A DNA stretch of 46,766 bases from Alistipes sp. (GCA_017465605.1 JAFTVW010000005.1:137074-183839), one strand, 5' to 3'. Numbered from the stretch's first letter, positions 1 to 8,541 are shown. Notes: a model not told the origin generated them from the sequence alone. Program-made: numbers and translations.

Positions 1-51
1 TCGAAGCTAAAATGCCTTTTTTCCTCGTTTTTTATCCGAACTGCAAGTAAA

Positions 52-87
52 AAGGGTTTGCACAACCTGCTTGTTGGACAAACCCTT
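52..87 (-). terminator. Rho-independent terminator of the DUF5606 gene
   Basis: Arms AAGGGTTTG (52-60) and CAAACCCTT (79-87) pair perfectly, and an inner CAAC/GTTG pairing extends the stem. Read on the minus strand the hairpin lies just past the stop codon at 110 and is followed by a short run of T (complement of 49-52). The T-run is short, so strength is uncertain. Confidence 0.6.
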
Positions 88-109
88 ATAACCTTTGCAA
101 TGTAGAGAA

Positions 110-526
110 TTACTCCTCCTCTGCTGTTGGCTGCTCAGGCAACTTGAACTCTTTAAGTCCTGCTGCTACCAAAATATTGTACCAAGAGAGAGCCTTCTTG
201 ATATCCGAAACGTGAACACGCTCGCGATCGTACTCAGGCAACACCTCTGCAAAGTAAGCCTTCATCTTATCGGCAGACTCCTTGTGCGAAAGACCCTCTT
301 TGCCAGAGTTGTACTCATACATACGAGTAAATACATCGGCAAGAGCGATATCCTCACCCTCGGTAAACATCGAAATCTCCGATAGTGCGCTTACGCGTGA
401 TGTTGCAGATGCATTCATACGGTGACCATCAGCGAGTGACTCAACGATAATACCTTTGGTTGATTGTGCAACGTACTTATAAAGTCCGGGCATACCAGAG
501 ATGGCCAAAATTTCTTTGAATTCCAT
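110..526 (-). CDS. DUF5606 family protein
   Basis: A 138-residue cytoplasmic protein of unknown function. The N-terminus (MEFKEILAISGMPGLYKYV) and the following IIVESLADGHR stretch match the start of the Bacteroidetes DUF5606 family as I know it. No signal peptide or membrane segment is present, and the C-terminus is acidic (PTAEEE). I chose the ATG at 524-526 because the family-like sequence begins there; the frame stays open to 697, but that extension runs through a C9 tract and into the end of the mscS gene and looks non-coding. It lies 65 bp downstream of mscS on the same strand and may be co-transcribed. A hairpin terminator follows. The family assignment is from memory of the motif; the biochemical role is unknown. 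Confidence 0.85.
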   Translation of the reverse strand: MEFKEILAISGMPGLYKYVAQSTKGIIVESLADGHRMNASATSRVSALSEISMFTEGEDIALADVFTRMYEYNSGKEGLSHKESADKMKAYFAEVLPEYDRERVHVSDIKKALSWYNILVAAGLKEFKLPEQPTAEEE

Positions 527-575
527 TGTTGTAATCTTTATGTTTTGTTTGTAATTAATTTCAGTTTTGCTTTCG

Positions 576-584
576 CCCCCCCCC
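576..584. repeat. C9 homopolymer tract between mscS and the DUF5606 gene
   Basis: Nine consecutive C (nine G on the coding strand) lie about 50 bp upstream of the DUF5606 start codon and just past the mscS stop. No other run of this length of G or C was noticed in the window. It could be a slippage-prone promoter or leader element, or an assembly or sequencing artefact. Confidence 0.9.
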
Positions 585-591
585 GCAGGTT

Positions 592-1506
592 CTACTCTTT
601 TGTGAGATGTACATCTAACTGAGGGAATGGGAAGTTTGCTCCGTGCTTTGGCAACTCCTTGTAGAATGCCTCTGTCACATCGTCGTACAATCCCCAAAAG
701 TCGGCATTGTTAACCCAAGCACGAGCCTCAATCACAACGGCACTATCGGCCAATGCGTCAATTCTAACGTATGGAGCAGGGTCGGTTAATGCTCTGCCGT
801 CGCGTGTGATAATGTCGAGCATTGCAGTACGTATCTCGTCGTAATTATCACCATAGGAAACCGATACTTTCCAACTGCAACGACGAGTTTTCGAGGTTGA
901 GAAGTTGTTGATTATCGATGTTGAAATAGAGTTGTTGGGAATGTAAATTGTCTTTTTGTCGGCTGTGTGAATCATTGTGGTAAACAAGCGAATGTCAACT
1001 ACTGTTCCACTTACTCCCTGAGCCTCAATGTAATCACCAATTCTGTATGGACGCAATACCAAAATCAGAATACCACCTGCGAAGTTCTGCAACGTGCCAC
1101 TCAATGCCATACCGACAGCCAAACCCATCGATGCAAATACCGCCAGCACAGATGATGACTCAAATCCGAGAACGTTGAATATAACTATAAAGATAACTAT
1201 ATAACCAATCACTTTGGTTGCAGTCTTGCCAAAAGAGTGGAGCGAAGCATCTATATTGCGACGAGTGAGGAATGCATCGACAATATTAATTAGGCGAGTG
1301 AGTATCCAACGACCTACATAGAAAATCACCAGCGAAATGCAGACCTTGATTCCAGTCCAAATAATCCACTCCATCATATCCTGCCAAATGACTTTCACGT
1401 CAAGGTTGGCCAACTCCTTCACAGCTTGCTCAAAACGTGCCTTCTGAACACTGTCGGGGACTATGAGGTTGTCGATATTCTCTGTCTGTAAAAAATAATT
1501 CAACAT
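592..1506 (-). CDS. mscS: Small-conductance mechanosensitive channel, MscS family
   Basis: A 304-residue inner-membrane channel that opens under membrane tension to release osmolytes on hypo-osmotic shock. Three hydrophobic segments are visible (about 48-70, 98-116 and 119-152). The third has the Gly/Ala-rich pore-helix pattern (LAVFASMGLAVGMALSG, then LQNFAGGILIL), followed by the MscS beta-domain hallmark RPYRIGDYIE and a soluble C-terminal alpha/beta region. Length is close to the compact MscS form of about 290 residues. It starts with ATG at 1504-1506. It is divergent from the corC gene, with an inverted repeat in the shared upstream region, and the DUF5606 gene follows on the same strand. 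Confidence 0.93.
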   Translation of the reverse strand: MLNYFLQTENIDNLIVPDSVQKARFEQAVKELANLDVKVIWQDMMEWIIWTGIKVCISLVIFYVGRWILTRLINIVDAFLTRRNIDASLHSFGKTATKVIGYIVIFIVIFNVLGFESSSVLAVFASMGLAVGMALSGTLQNFAGGILILVLRPYRIGDYIEAQGVSGTVVDIRLFTTMIHTADKKTIYIPNNSISTSIINNFSTSKTRRCSWKVSVSYGDNYDEIRTAMLDIITRDGRALTDPAPYVRIDALADSAVVIEARAWVNNADFWGLYDDVTEAFYKELPKHGANFPFPQLDVHLTKE

Positions 1507-1574
1507 ATGTGTTATTTGTCTTTAATGGTAACTTTCTTTTGGCCTCGTTTGGTTAGAATGTAGCCAAAAATGCC

Positions 1575-1608
1575 TAATAATAACGTTTGCAATAGAGCGT
1601 TATTATTA
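1575..1608. promoter_or_regulatory. 11-bp inverted repeat in the mscS/corC divergent region
   Basis: TAATAATAACG (1575-1585) and CGTTATTATTA (1598-1608) are perfect inverted copies around a 12-base spacer. The repeat lies 69 bp upstream of mscS and about 40 bp upstream of the corC -7 box. It has no T-run and serves no obvious upstream gene, so an operator is more likely than a terminator. This is inference. Confidence 0.45.
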
Positions 1609-1647
1609 TCAGCGTGCAAAAATAATTAAAATTGTTGAGAAAATAGC

Positions 1648-1655
1648 TATCTTTG
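1648..1655 (+). promoter_or_regulatory. -7 box of the corC-dusB promoter
   Basis: TATCTTTG matches the Bacteroidetes -7 consensus TAnnTTTG. No clear TTTG -33 element is visible at the usual distance. The box lies 21 bp before the ATG at 1677 and overlaps a TTG (1653-1655) that could otherwise be mistaken for a start codon. Confidence 0.65.
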
Positions 1656-1676
1656 CAAAACACTCATAAACTTACA

Positions 1677-2954
1677 ATGGAAATTTATATAATTATACTG
1701 CTTATCCTGCTCAATGGAGTCTTCTCAATGGCTGAGGTTGCGCTGATTTCGGCCCGCAAGTCGAATCTTCGTGTTCAGGCTGCGCAGGGCAGTAAATCAG
1801 CAAAACGAGCCTTAGCGTTGGCGGAAGATTCGGATAAATTCCTATCGACCGTACAAATTGGTATAACTCTTATCGGAATTCTTACTGGTATCTATTCAGG
1901 AGCCACGTTATCTGATGATTTTGCGTCGTTGCTTGCAGGCTGGGGCGTGTCGGATTCCACTGCTCAAATCATAGCTCCTACAATTATTGTTGTGGTTGTA
2001 ACTTATCTTTCGATTGTTTTTGGCGAATTGGTGCCAAAACGAATCGGAATGAGTGCAGCCGAAAATGTGGCTAAAATTGTAGCTGCGCCAATGCACTACC
2101 TATCGGTTTTGGCCTCACCCTTTGTGTGGTTGCTGTCGAAGAGTATCGACATCGTGGCAAAGGTGTTACGTTTGCACGAGGTCGAGAGTACGGTATCGGA
2201 GGCCGAGATAAAATCTATTATCCAAGAGGGTACGGAGTGTGGAGAGGTACAGGAGGTTGAGCAGCGTATTGTGGATAGAGTATTCTCGTTGGGTGACCGT
2301 ACTATTGGCTCTATTATGACTCCTCGCCACGATTTGGTTTGGATTGATATATCGATGTCGGCTGCCGAGATTCGTGATGTAGTATCCGCAGCCCCCCACT
2401 CAATCTATCCTGTAATTGATTCCAATCCCGATAAATTGTTGGGTGTGGTATTTTTGAAGGAGTTATTCGCCACAGTGAATCAAGCAGATTTTAAGATTGA
2501 AAGTATAATCCGTGCTCCTAAATTCTTCCATAAATACACCGAAGTCTATAATGCATTGGAGCAGATGCGAGCCGAGCATTTGAGTTATGGTATCGTGTGT
2601 GATGAGTTCGGTTTGACGCAGGGCGTTATTACCCTTCGTGATGTGTTGGAGGCTCTTGTGGGCGATATGCTCGGCGAGAGTGAGCAGCCTAATATTGTAG
2701 TTCGCGCCGATGGCTCGTGTCTAATTGATGGACAATGTCCGTTCTACGATTTCTTGTTGCACTTCGATTTGGAAGATTGTTTCTCTCATTCCGATTATAA
2801 TACCGTAAGTGGCCTTACGCTCGACATTTTAGGGCACGTTCCAGAGGTGGGAGAACGATTCTCTTGGCACGAATTTGATTTCGAGGTTGTCGATATGGAT
2901 AAAGCTCGTATAGATAAATTATTGGTTACCTACAACGCAAAACAACTCGCATAA
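1677..2954 (+). CDS. CNNM/CorC-type membrane transporter (HlyC/CorC family, 'hemolysin')
   Basis: A 425-residue membrane protein of the DUF21/CNNM-CBS-CorC_HlyC family, linked to Mg2+/Co2+ efflux or homeostasis; the name 'hemolysin' is historical. Order of domains: an N-terminal CNNM membrane region (about 1-185, including NGVFSMAEVALISARKS and the conserved FGELVPKRIG), a CBS pair (about 205-335, with RTIGSIMTPRHDLVWID), and a C-terminal CorC_HlyC domain (about 345-425, with YNTVSGLTLDILGHVPEVGE). I chose the ATG at 1677; an upstream TTG in the same frame sits inside the -7 promoter box. dusB starts 4 bp after the stop, so the two are probably one transcript. Ion specificity cannot be read from the sequence. 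Confidence 0.92.
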   Translation: MEIYIIILLILLNGVFSMAEVALISARKSNLRVQAAQGSKSAKRALALAEDSDKFLSTVQIGITLIGILTGIYSGATLSDDFASLLAGWGVSDSTAQIIAPTIIVVVVTYLSIVFGELVPKRIGMSAAENVAKIVAAPMHYLSVLASPFVWLLSKSIDIVAKVLRLHEVESTVSEAEIKSIIQEGTECGEVQEVEQRIVDRVFSLGDRTIGSIMTPRHDLVWIDISMSAAEIRDVVSAAPHSIYPVIDSNPDKLLGVVFLKELFATVNQADFKIESIIRAPKFFHKYTEVYNALEQMRAEHLSYGIVCDEFGLTQGVITLRDVLEALVGDMLGESEQPNIVVRADGSCLIDGQCPFYDFLLHFDLEDCFSHSDYNTVSGLTLDILGHVPEVGERFSWHEFDFEVVDMDKARIDKLLVTYNAKQLA

Positions 2955-2958
2955 ACGT

Positions 2959-3981
2959 ATGAAGATTGGTAATATTGATTTGGGCGAAAATCCGTTATTT
3001 TTAGCACCTATGGAGGACGTTACCGATCCTTCATTCCGTTATATGTGCAAGCAATTTGGTGCTGATGTGGTGACTACCGAATTCATCTCGTCGGACGGAT
3101 TGATTCGTGATGCGTGGAAGTCACGCGCAAAACTCAATATCGACGAGGCCGAGCGACCCGTCGGAATCCAGATTTATGGCCATCTCATAGAACCTATGGT
3201 CGAAGCTGCCCGCATTGCCGAGACTGCTCACCCCGATTTTATCGATATCAACTTCGGTTGCCCCGTAAAGAAAATTGCAGGTCGTGGTGCTGGGTCGGGT
3301 ATGATGCGCGACGTACCACTTATGGTCGAGATGACCCGCCATATTGTCGAGGCAGTATCTACTCCCGTAACGGTTAAAACTCGTTTGGGCTGGGACGAGG
3401 AGACGAAAAATATTATGGAGATTGCACTTCGTTTGCAAGATGTTGGCATTGCAGCTCTTACGATTCACGGTCGTACTCGCTCACAAATGTATCGTGGCGA
3501 GGCCGATTGGACTCTTATTGGCGAAGTGAAGCATCACCCATCAATCGAGATTCCGATTATCGGAAATGGCGATGTTGATTCGGGGCCAAAGGCCAAGCAG
3601 ATGTTTGATGATTATGGGGTTGATGGTGTGATGATAGGGCGTGCGACATACGGTCGTCCGTGGATTTTTCGCGAGGTTAAACACTTTATGCAGACGGGAG
3701 AGGTGATGCCTCAGCCGTCGGTCGTCGAGCGTGTCGCAATTGCCAAACAGCATCTTGCTAAATCGCTTGAAATAAAGGGTGATAGGGTAGGTGTATTGGA
3801 GATGCGTCGCCATCTGTCAAACTACTTTAAGGGACTCCCCGATTTCAAATCTACACGCTTAAAGCTGGTGACCCTTTTCGATGTTGACGAGATTAACTCA
3901 ACTCTTGATTATGTGGCCGAGCGATGGGGTGATTTCGATATGAGTGGGGCTGTGCCACCTTCATTATCACACGAAATATAG
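2959..3981 (+). CDS. dusB: tRNA-dihydrouridine synthase (DusB type)
   Basis: A 340-residue cytoplasmic FMN enzyme that reduces specific uridines in tRNA D-loops to dihydrouridine. It has the TIM-barrel start FLAPMEDVTDPSFR and the catalytic-cysteine motif DINFGCPVKKI (Cys101). The TIHGRTRSQMY and PIIGNGDV segments and the GVMIGRATYGRPWIF phosphate-binding loop are typical of the Dus family. A helical tRNA-recognition domain follows (about 245-335). Length is normal for DusB (about 320-345). It begins 4 bp after the corC stop and is followed by a repeat-containing gap and a convergent terminator. The DusB subgroup call rests on overall pattern; the family call is secure. Confidence 0.94.
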   Translation: MKIGNIDLGENPLFLAPMEDVTDPSFRYMCKQFGADVVTTEFISSDGLIRDAWKSRAKLNIDEAERPVGIQIYGHLIEPMVEAARIAETAHPDFIDINFGCPVKKIAGRGAGSGMMRDVPLMVEMTRHIVEAVSTPVTVKTRLGWDEETKNIMEIALRLQDVGIAALTIHGRTRSQMYRGEADWTLIGEVKHHPSIEIPIIGNGDVDSGPKAKQMFDDYGVDGVMIGRATYGRPWIFREVKHFMQTGEVMPQPSVVERVAIAKQHLAKSLEIKGDRVGVLEMRRHLSNYFKGLPDFKSTRLKLVTLFDVDEINSTLDYVAERWGDFDMSGAVPPSLSHEI

Positions 3982-3988
3982 TAAAAAC

Positions 3989-4131
3989 CGTATAATGCGG
4001 CTCTTTTGGCGTCTGCCTTGTTCTCGAATTCCTCATTTACGCCAAGTAAACTGCGGATTCTTGAACTACGTGCAGCCTCAAAATACCTCGCCTTATACGA
4101 TTTTTATTTAGCGGTGCAGCTCTTTTGGCGT
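3989..4131. repeat. Intergenic repeat element with terminal inverted repeats
   Basis: CGTATAATGCG (3989-3999) and CGCCTTATACG (4089-4099) are imperfect inverted repeats (10/11) bounding 111 bp. Inside, bases 4031-4056 recur exactly, in inverted orientation, at 46714-46739. Their centre contains a small TTTAC/GTAAA hairpin. The 13-mer GCTCTTTTGGCGT occurs at 4000-4012 and again at 4119-4131. No reading frame is present. This looks like a non-coding dispersed repeat (REP- or MITE-like) downstream of dusB; the class is inferred. Confidence 0.7.
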
Positions 4132-4189
4132 TTGGCATTGGAATTTAGAATTCAAAATTGACTTGCGTCAAATTGCACCAAATATAGAT

Positions 4190-4218
4190 ATAGCCCAACT
4201 TCCTGAAAGTTGGGCTAT
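4190..4218. terminator. Convergent terminator between dusB and the lipoprotein gene
   Basis: ATAGCCCAACTT (4190-4201) and AAGTTGGGCTAT (4207-4218) form a perfect 12-bp stem with a 5-base loop. It lies between two convergent genes and could serve both. T-runs are weak on both sides. Confidence 0.75.
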
Positions 4219-4235
4219 TGCTTTATGAAACTTCA

Positions 4236-5129
4236 CTAAAACCTTAGCGGGCGAGCTTTGTACAATCTTACGCTGTCGATTCTTACCGTGCGGTCGGGAT
4301 TCTTTTGATAGATATTTTGTGTCCACCAGCTTGTCTCGCCTTTGGTGAAAATCAATCTATTGGTCTTGGGGTCAAGATTCACAGATTTTACTCCTCGCAC
4401 ATCTTTAAGTGGCTCAAATGGCGAGAATTCCTGCTTCTCGATATCAAACCATACAACGCCTTCTCGACCCGAAATAAGCATTCTGTCATCTCCAACAGGC
4501 GAAAGGTCGTGTCCCGAGTTGATTGGAAGTTCCCACTCAGCCACTCTATCGAGCGAAGGTGTTTGGCTCTGCCAATCTTTTAGCTTATACTCGCGCAACT
4601 CCTTGTATCCCAATACAAATAAACTCTCTCGCTGAGGATTCCACACAACTCCGTGACCTGAATACAATGAGTCGCGGAAAATGCATTTTTCAGGTTGGTT
4701 AACATCGTATAGCTCCAATGCGTTACCCGTTCCGCTATTATTGACTGAAAGTGCTATTGCGATGCGCCCATTGGGGAGCAAATCGGCCGAATGAGCATTG
4801 GTAACCTTTGCATAGAAAAGCACCTCCTTTGTAGGAATATCAATCAATAGGCAGCTACTGCTCGAAGAGGTGATAAGCATCTTGGTATTGTTATCCACAG
4901 CCTTACACTCATCGATACTTTGCAGGCGGTCGATATACTCCGCAGGTAGGCCCTTAACGCTTTTGTCGGCTTGCCAAAACCACACCTCTTTTCTATCTGT
5001 GCCCTCCGATTTAGAGAAATCGATAATCCACACCTTATCGTCTCCACACACTGCCACACAATCCTTGTTGAAAGGAGAGCAGCCCAACGAAAGGAGGGCT
5101 GCTACCAAAATAATTATGTTCTTATACAT
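4236..5129 (-). CDS. Beta-propeller-like lipoprotein (probably DUF6528)
   Basis: A 297-residue predicted lipoprotein. From the ATG at 5127-5129 it begins MYKNIIILVAALLSLGC, a signal peptide with lipobox LSLGC (Cys17). The in-frame GTG at 5135 is a possible but less likely start. The body is rich in beta-strand patterns with repeated Trp and Asp turns (DDKVWIIDFS, SGHGVVWNPQ, GREGVVWFDIE, ETSWWTQNIY), which suggests a propeller. I recall this arrangement as the DUF6528 family of Bacteroidetes, with moderate certainty. It lies 15 bp downstream of the S9 peptidase gene and is probably in the same transcript, so it may act with the secreted hydrolases. No catalytic motif was recognised. Confidence 0.78.
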   Translation of the reverse strand: MYKNIIILVAALLSLGCSPFNKDCVAVCGDDKVWIIDFSKSEGTDRKEVWFWQADKSVKGLPAEYIDRLQSIDECKAVDNNTKMLITSSSSSCLLIDIPTKEVLFYAKVTNAHSADLLPNGRIAIALSVNNSGTGNALELYDVNQPEKCIFRDSLYSGHGVVWNPQRESLFVLGYKELREYKLKDWQSQTPSLDRVAEWELPINSGHDLSPVGDDRMLISGREGVVWFDIEKQEFSPFEPLKDVRGVKSVNLDPKTNRLIFTKGETSWWTQNIYQKNPDRTVRIDSVRLYKARPLRF

Positions 5130-5144
5130 ATTCACACCTTATTA

Positions 5145-7613
5145 TTACCTCTGTGGTATATCTACCTGAGTCTGGCGACCATCAATCAAATAATCGGTAA
5201 AGTAATCCACCATACGCCAGTAGAAATACTCGTTCATATCTCCAAATCCGTGACGCTGAGTTGGCAGATACAACATATCGAAACGCTTGTTTGCACGAAT
5301 CAGAGCATCGACCACGCGTGATGTATTGCCCGGGTGAACGTTGTTGTCAATTTCACCGTGAATCAAAAGCAAATGACCCTTCAAGCGACGTGCAATTTCG
5401 GGGTTGCTACTGATGTGATATACAAATGTTGTGTCACCCTTGTCGCTAACCTTCTCCTTCACGCCGTGATGAGTCTCGCTCCACCAGCGGTTGTATATCT
5501 TGTTATCGTGGTTTCCTGCGCACGATACAGCCGCCTTGAAGAAGTCGGGATATTGCAGAATGGCTGCGGTTGATATAAATCCACCTCCTGAGTGTCCGTG
5601 AATACCCACACGATTGATATCAATAAAGCTATGGCGGGCTGCAAGTTGCTCGATAGCTGCCTTTTGGTCAGCCAAACCGTAATCACGCAAATTACCGTAA
5701 CCGTAGTTGTGATACCACTTCGAGCGGTCGGGGTGACCTCCTCTATTACCAACCGAAATTACAATAAATCCAGCCTGAGCCAAACGGTCGGTGCGAGCTG
5801 TCATACGGGTAAATGGATATTGAGTAGCCTCAACCTGTGGGCCCGGATATACATAATCCACAATAGGATAGCTCTTGTTTGGGTCGAAGTCGAAAGGCTT
5901 GTACATCACGCCATACAAATCAGTAACACCGTCGGCAGCCTTAACCGTGAATGTCTCTGGGAATTTGTATCCGTTGGCTAAAAGCTGCGAGAAGTCGCTC
6001 GACTCCAAAGTCATAAGTTTGTTGCCCAAACAGTCGTAGAGAGCGGTTTCTGGAATAGTATCCACACGCGAATAATTATCCACAAAGTAACGACAGGCAT
6101 CGTCAACTATTGGGTCGTGGAAGTGATTTCCCTTGTTGAGAAGTTTTACCTCGCCACCATCGAGACTAACCGAGTATAGGTGCTGATAGTATGGATTCTC
6201 GCCCTTCTCGCGTCCCATACCAGTAAAATATACAACTCGGTGTTTCTCGTCAACCTTCAATATCTCGTGAACGTGCCAAGCACCCTCGGTGAGCTTGCGT
6301 TTTAGCGTTCCCTTGTCGTCATAAAGGTATAGGTGAGCCCAGCCATCACGCTCGCTCCACTGAATCAACTCCTTGCCGTTGTTCACACCAGCCAATGGGC
6401 GAACTTCGATATAAGTGTTCAATCGCTCCTCGATAATAGGGCATATAGAATCCTGACCGATGGTATAAGAGCAGATGTCAATGCGGTGCAAGTCTCGGCT
6501 TGAACGGGTTACAAACATACGATTATTGTCTCCCAACCAAATGTTAGGCTGGTCGTACAGATGACGCTGCTTATGCTCGCGAGGACGACGTGCAATAGAC
6601 AAAGTTTGGTCTTTGAAACGGCCAGTCTTAATCTCCTTGCGAGAGTTGTCGTTCATATCGAACAGGTAGAGGTGATATTGCGGAGCCTCCTTGTCACCGG
6701 GCATAGTGTATTTGTATGTTTCAAGTGTCGGGCGAGGATTAGCCAATGCATTGATAACCCACAACTCCTTCACCTTGCGAGAGTCGGTCAAGACCGTTGC
6801 GAAGTAACGAGAGTCGGGTGACCACACTCCATATGCACCACGACGCTTACCGTTGCAGAGTGTATCGGTGTTGAGTAGGCTGTATGGCTGACCATAGCCG
6901 AAGTGCTCCACACCGTCGGTTGTGATTTGAATCTCGGTTACGGTGCTATCCTTTTCATCTTTTTTGAGTTTCTCGTAATCCTCGCGCGACATACGGTAGA
7001 GGTTCAAATCCTTTGCATAAACAACGGTCTTGCCATCGGGTGAAACCGATGCCCAATGCAACTGCTTTGTCTCCTTCTCTTTGTCTTTAAGGTGGGTAAG
7101 TTCCTTAGTCTTGCTGTCGTATGAGAAATAGAAAATCTCTTTACCGCTTGCCTTCTTAGGTTTCTTGCCTGCCAATGAATCCTCTTTTGAGAGCTTCTTG
7201 GGCTTGGCATCTTGCGATGAGCTTACTTGGAAAGTGAATGTGCGGCCATCTTCATCAACCTCCAAATTGTAGATAGGTAACTGCTCGGCTATGAATGGGT
7301 CTTTCACAATCTCACTTAGTTGCGAAGCCAACTTCTCGTGGTCGAATAGTGGCTCACGCTTTTTCGTGGCGGGGTCAACTACATACCACTTCGTTCCGTT
7401 GCTTGTCTTGTAGCTATACCAAAACTTCTCACCCGATTTGAACCAATGTGGGTCGATGGTCGTCGAGAAGAGCATATTCTGCAATTTGCTGGCAGTGAAT
7501 CGCTCTGCCAACTCATATCTGTTGCGTTTGCGCACCTCCTCGCGTCCATCATCTTTTGCCGATACGGAACATATTGCGATGGTTGCAACGAGTAGCAATA
7601 AAATCTTTTTCAT
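5145..7613 (-). CDS. Secreted S9 (prolyl oligopeptidase/DPP IV-like) serine peptidase
   Basis: An 822-residue exported peptidase. A signal peptide (about 1-19, ending VSA) precedes a DPP IV-type beta-propeller (about 100-560) and a C-terminal alpha/beta-hydrolase domain (about 600-810). The catalytic triad can be placed at Ser675 (GHSGGGF), Asp756 (HGEIDNNVHP) and His788 (QRHGFGD). The nucleophile elbow is GHSGGG rather than the GWSYGG of classical DPP IV, as in several bacterial S9 relatives, so X-Pro specificity should not be assumed. Family members trim peptides in the periplasm or at the cell surface. It lies 31 nt below the esterase gene's stop region on the same strand (26-bp gap) and is followed by the propeller lipoprotein gene. 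Confidence 0.92.
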   Translation of the reverse strand: MKKILLLLVATIAICSVSAKDDGREEVRKRNRYELAERFTASKLQNMLFSTTIDPHWFKSGEKFWYSYKTSNGTKWYVVDPATKKREPLFDHEKLASQLSEIVKDPFIAEQLPIYNLEVDEDGRTFTFQVSSSQDAKPKKLSKEDSLAGKKPKKASGKEIFYFSYDSKTKELTHLKDKEKETKQLHWASVSPDGKTVVYAKDLNLYRMSREDYEKLKKDEKDSTVTEIQITTDGVEHFGYGQPYSLLNTDTLCNGKRRGAYGVWSPDSRYFATVLTDSRKVKELWVINALANPRPTLETYKYTMPGDKEAPQYHLYLFDMNDNSRKEIKTGRFKDQTLSIARRPREHKQRHLYDQPNIWLGDNNRMFVTRSSRDLHRIDICSYTIGQDSICPIIEERLNTYIEVRPLAGVNNGKELIQWSERDGWAHLYLYDDKGTLKRKLTEGAWHVHEILKVDEKHRVVYFTGMGREKGENPYYQHLYSVSLDGGEVKLLNKGNHFHDPIVDDACRYFVDNYSRVDTIPETALYDCLGNKLMTLESSDFSQLLANGYKFPETFTVKAADGVTDLYGVMYKPFDFDPNKSYPIVDYVYPGPQVEATQYPFTRMTARTDRLAQAGFIVISVGNRGGHPDRSKWYHNYGYGNLRDYGLADQKAAIEQLAARHSFIDINRVGIHGHSGGGFISTAAILQYPDFFKAAVSCAGNHDNKIYNRWWSETHHGVKEKVSDKGDTTFVYHISSNPEIARRLKGHLLLIHGEIDNNVHPGNTSRVVDALIRANKRFDMLYLPTQRHGFGDMNEYFYWRMVDYFTDYLIDGRQTQVDIPQR

Positions 7614-7639
7614 TGAGTCCGTGTTAATGATTATTTAGC

Positions 7640-8482
7640 TTATTTCTTTTCAGCAGCAGCCTTTTTTGCAGCCTCAGCCTCGAAGAAGTTGCTGAAATAC
7701 AATACTTGGAATTTGATAGAGTTGCGCCAGTAAGGCCAGTTGTGAGCTCCCGGGCGAACATAGAAATCGTGTGGAATCTTTGCTGCCAACAACTTTTCGT
7801 GAAGTTCGCAGTTAACCTTGTAGAAGAAATCCTCTGTACCGCAATCGATGATGAGCTTCAAGTGGTTGGGTTTAAGCTGGTCAACCATATTTGTAACTGT
7901 GTATTTCTCCCAATACTCAGGGTGCTCGTCGATTGTGCCAATCCATTTTGTCATATTCCAATTCTTAGGGAATGGGCGAATATCCACACCTCCCGATGTG
8001 CTGCCCGCTGCACCAAACAAATCCTGATGACGAATGGCCAAATAGAGCGCACCGTGACCACCCATCGAAAGACCTGTAATGGCACGAGCCGAGCGATCTG
8101 CAATTGTCTTGTAGTGTGAATCGATGTAACTTACCACTTCACCTGCAACAAAAGTCTCGTATTTGTGCTTTGGGTTGATGGGGCTATCCCAATACCAGCT
8201 ATCGTATCCACCGTCGGGAAGTACCAAAATCACGTTGTGCTTGTCGGCCAAAGGGCCAGCTTGTCCCATCTCGTCCCAATCCTTGTTGCAGCCACTGTAA
8301 CCGTGCAAAAGATAAACGACGGGTAATTTCTCGGCTTTGTGGTAATCATCGGGAAGGAATACCGTAACCAAAATGTCTTTATCCATAGCTTTGCTGTGAA
8401 CGGCTACAATCTCGCGATTATATGCCCAAGAAGAGCCGCTGATAAACAGGGCGGCAATCAAAATTGTAAAAAATCTTTTCAT
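7640..8482 (-). CDS. Secreted esterase (esterase D/CE1-like alpha/beta hydrolase)
   Basis: A 280-residue exported esterase. The signal peptide spans about 1-20 (ending SSWA). The oxyanion region is YLLHGYSG, the nucleophile elbow GLSMGGHG gives Ser139, Asp218 lies in DCGTEDF, and His247 lies in GAHNWPYW. This triad arrangement fits the esterase D family (PF00756), which includes acetyl- and feruloyl-esterases and S-formylglutathione hydrolase. The signal peptide favours an extracellular carbohydrate-ester substrate. The tail (EAEAAKKAAAEKK) is low-complexity. It is the first gene of a minus-strand run with the S9 peptidase (26-bp gap) and propeller lipoprotein genes; a -7 box lies at 8534-8541. 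The natural substrate is unknown. Confidence 0.9.
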   Translation of the reverse strand: MKRFFTILIAALFISGSSWAYNREIVAVHSKAMDKDILVTVFLPDDYHKAEKLPVVYLLHGYSGCNKDWDEMGQAGPLADKHNVILVLPDGGYDSWYWDSPINPKHKYETFVAGEVVSYIDSHYKTIADRSARAITGLSMGGHGALYLAIRHQDLFGAAGSTSGGVDIRPFPKNWNMTKWIGTIDEHPEYWEKYTVTNMVDQLKPNHLKLIIDCGTEDFFYKVNCELHEKLLAAKIPHDFYVRPGAHNWPYWRNSIKFQVLYFSNFFEAEAAKKAAAEKK

Positions 8483-8533
8483 ACTATTGAGGTTTTAATT
8501 TAATTATTCCTTGCTACTATACCTAAAACTCCA

Positions 8534-8541
8534 CAAATATA
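8534..8541 (-). promoter_or_regulatory. -7 box for the esterase-S9 peptidase run
   Basis: Minus-strand TATATTTG matches TAnnTTTG and lies 52 bp upstream of the esterase ATG. No convincing -33 TTTG was found. Confidence 0.6.

Noticed and set aside
110-697. Longer 195-codon version of the DUF5606 gene
   Set aside because: The extra 57 codons pass through the C9 tract and the end of mscS, have unlikely composition, and family-like sequence begins only at the ATG at 526.
1653-1676. Upstream TTG start for the corC gene
   Set aside because: The TTG is the end of the TATCTTTG -7 promoter box; the ATG at 1677 directly begins the hydrophobic N-terminus.
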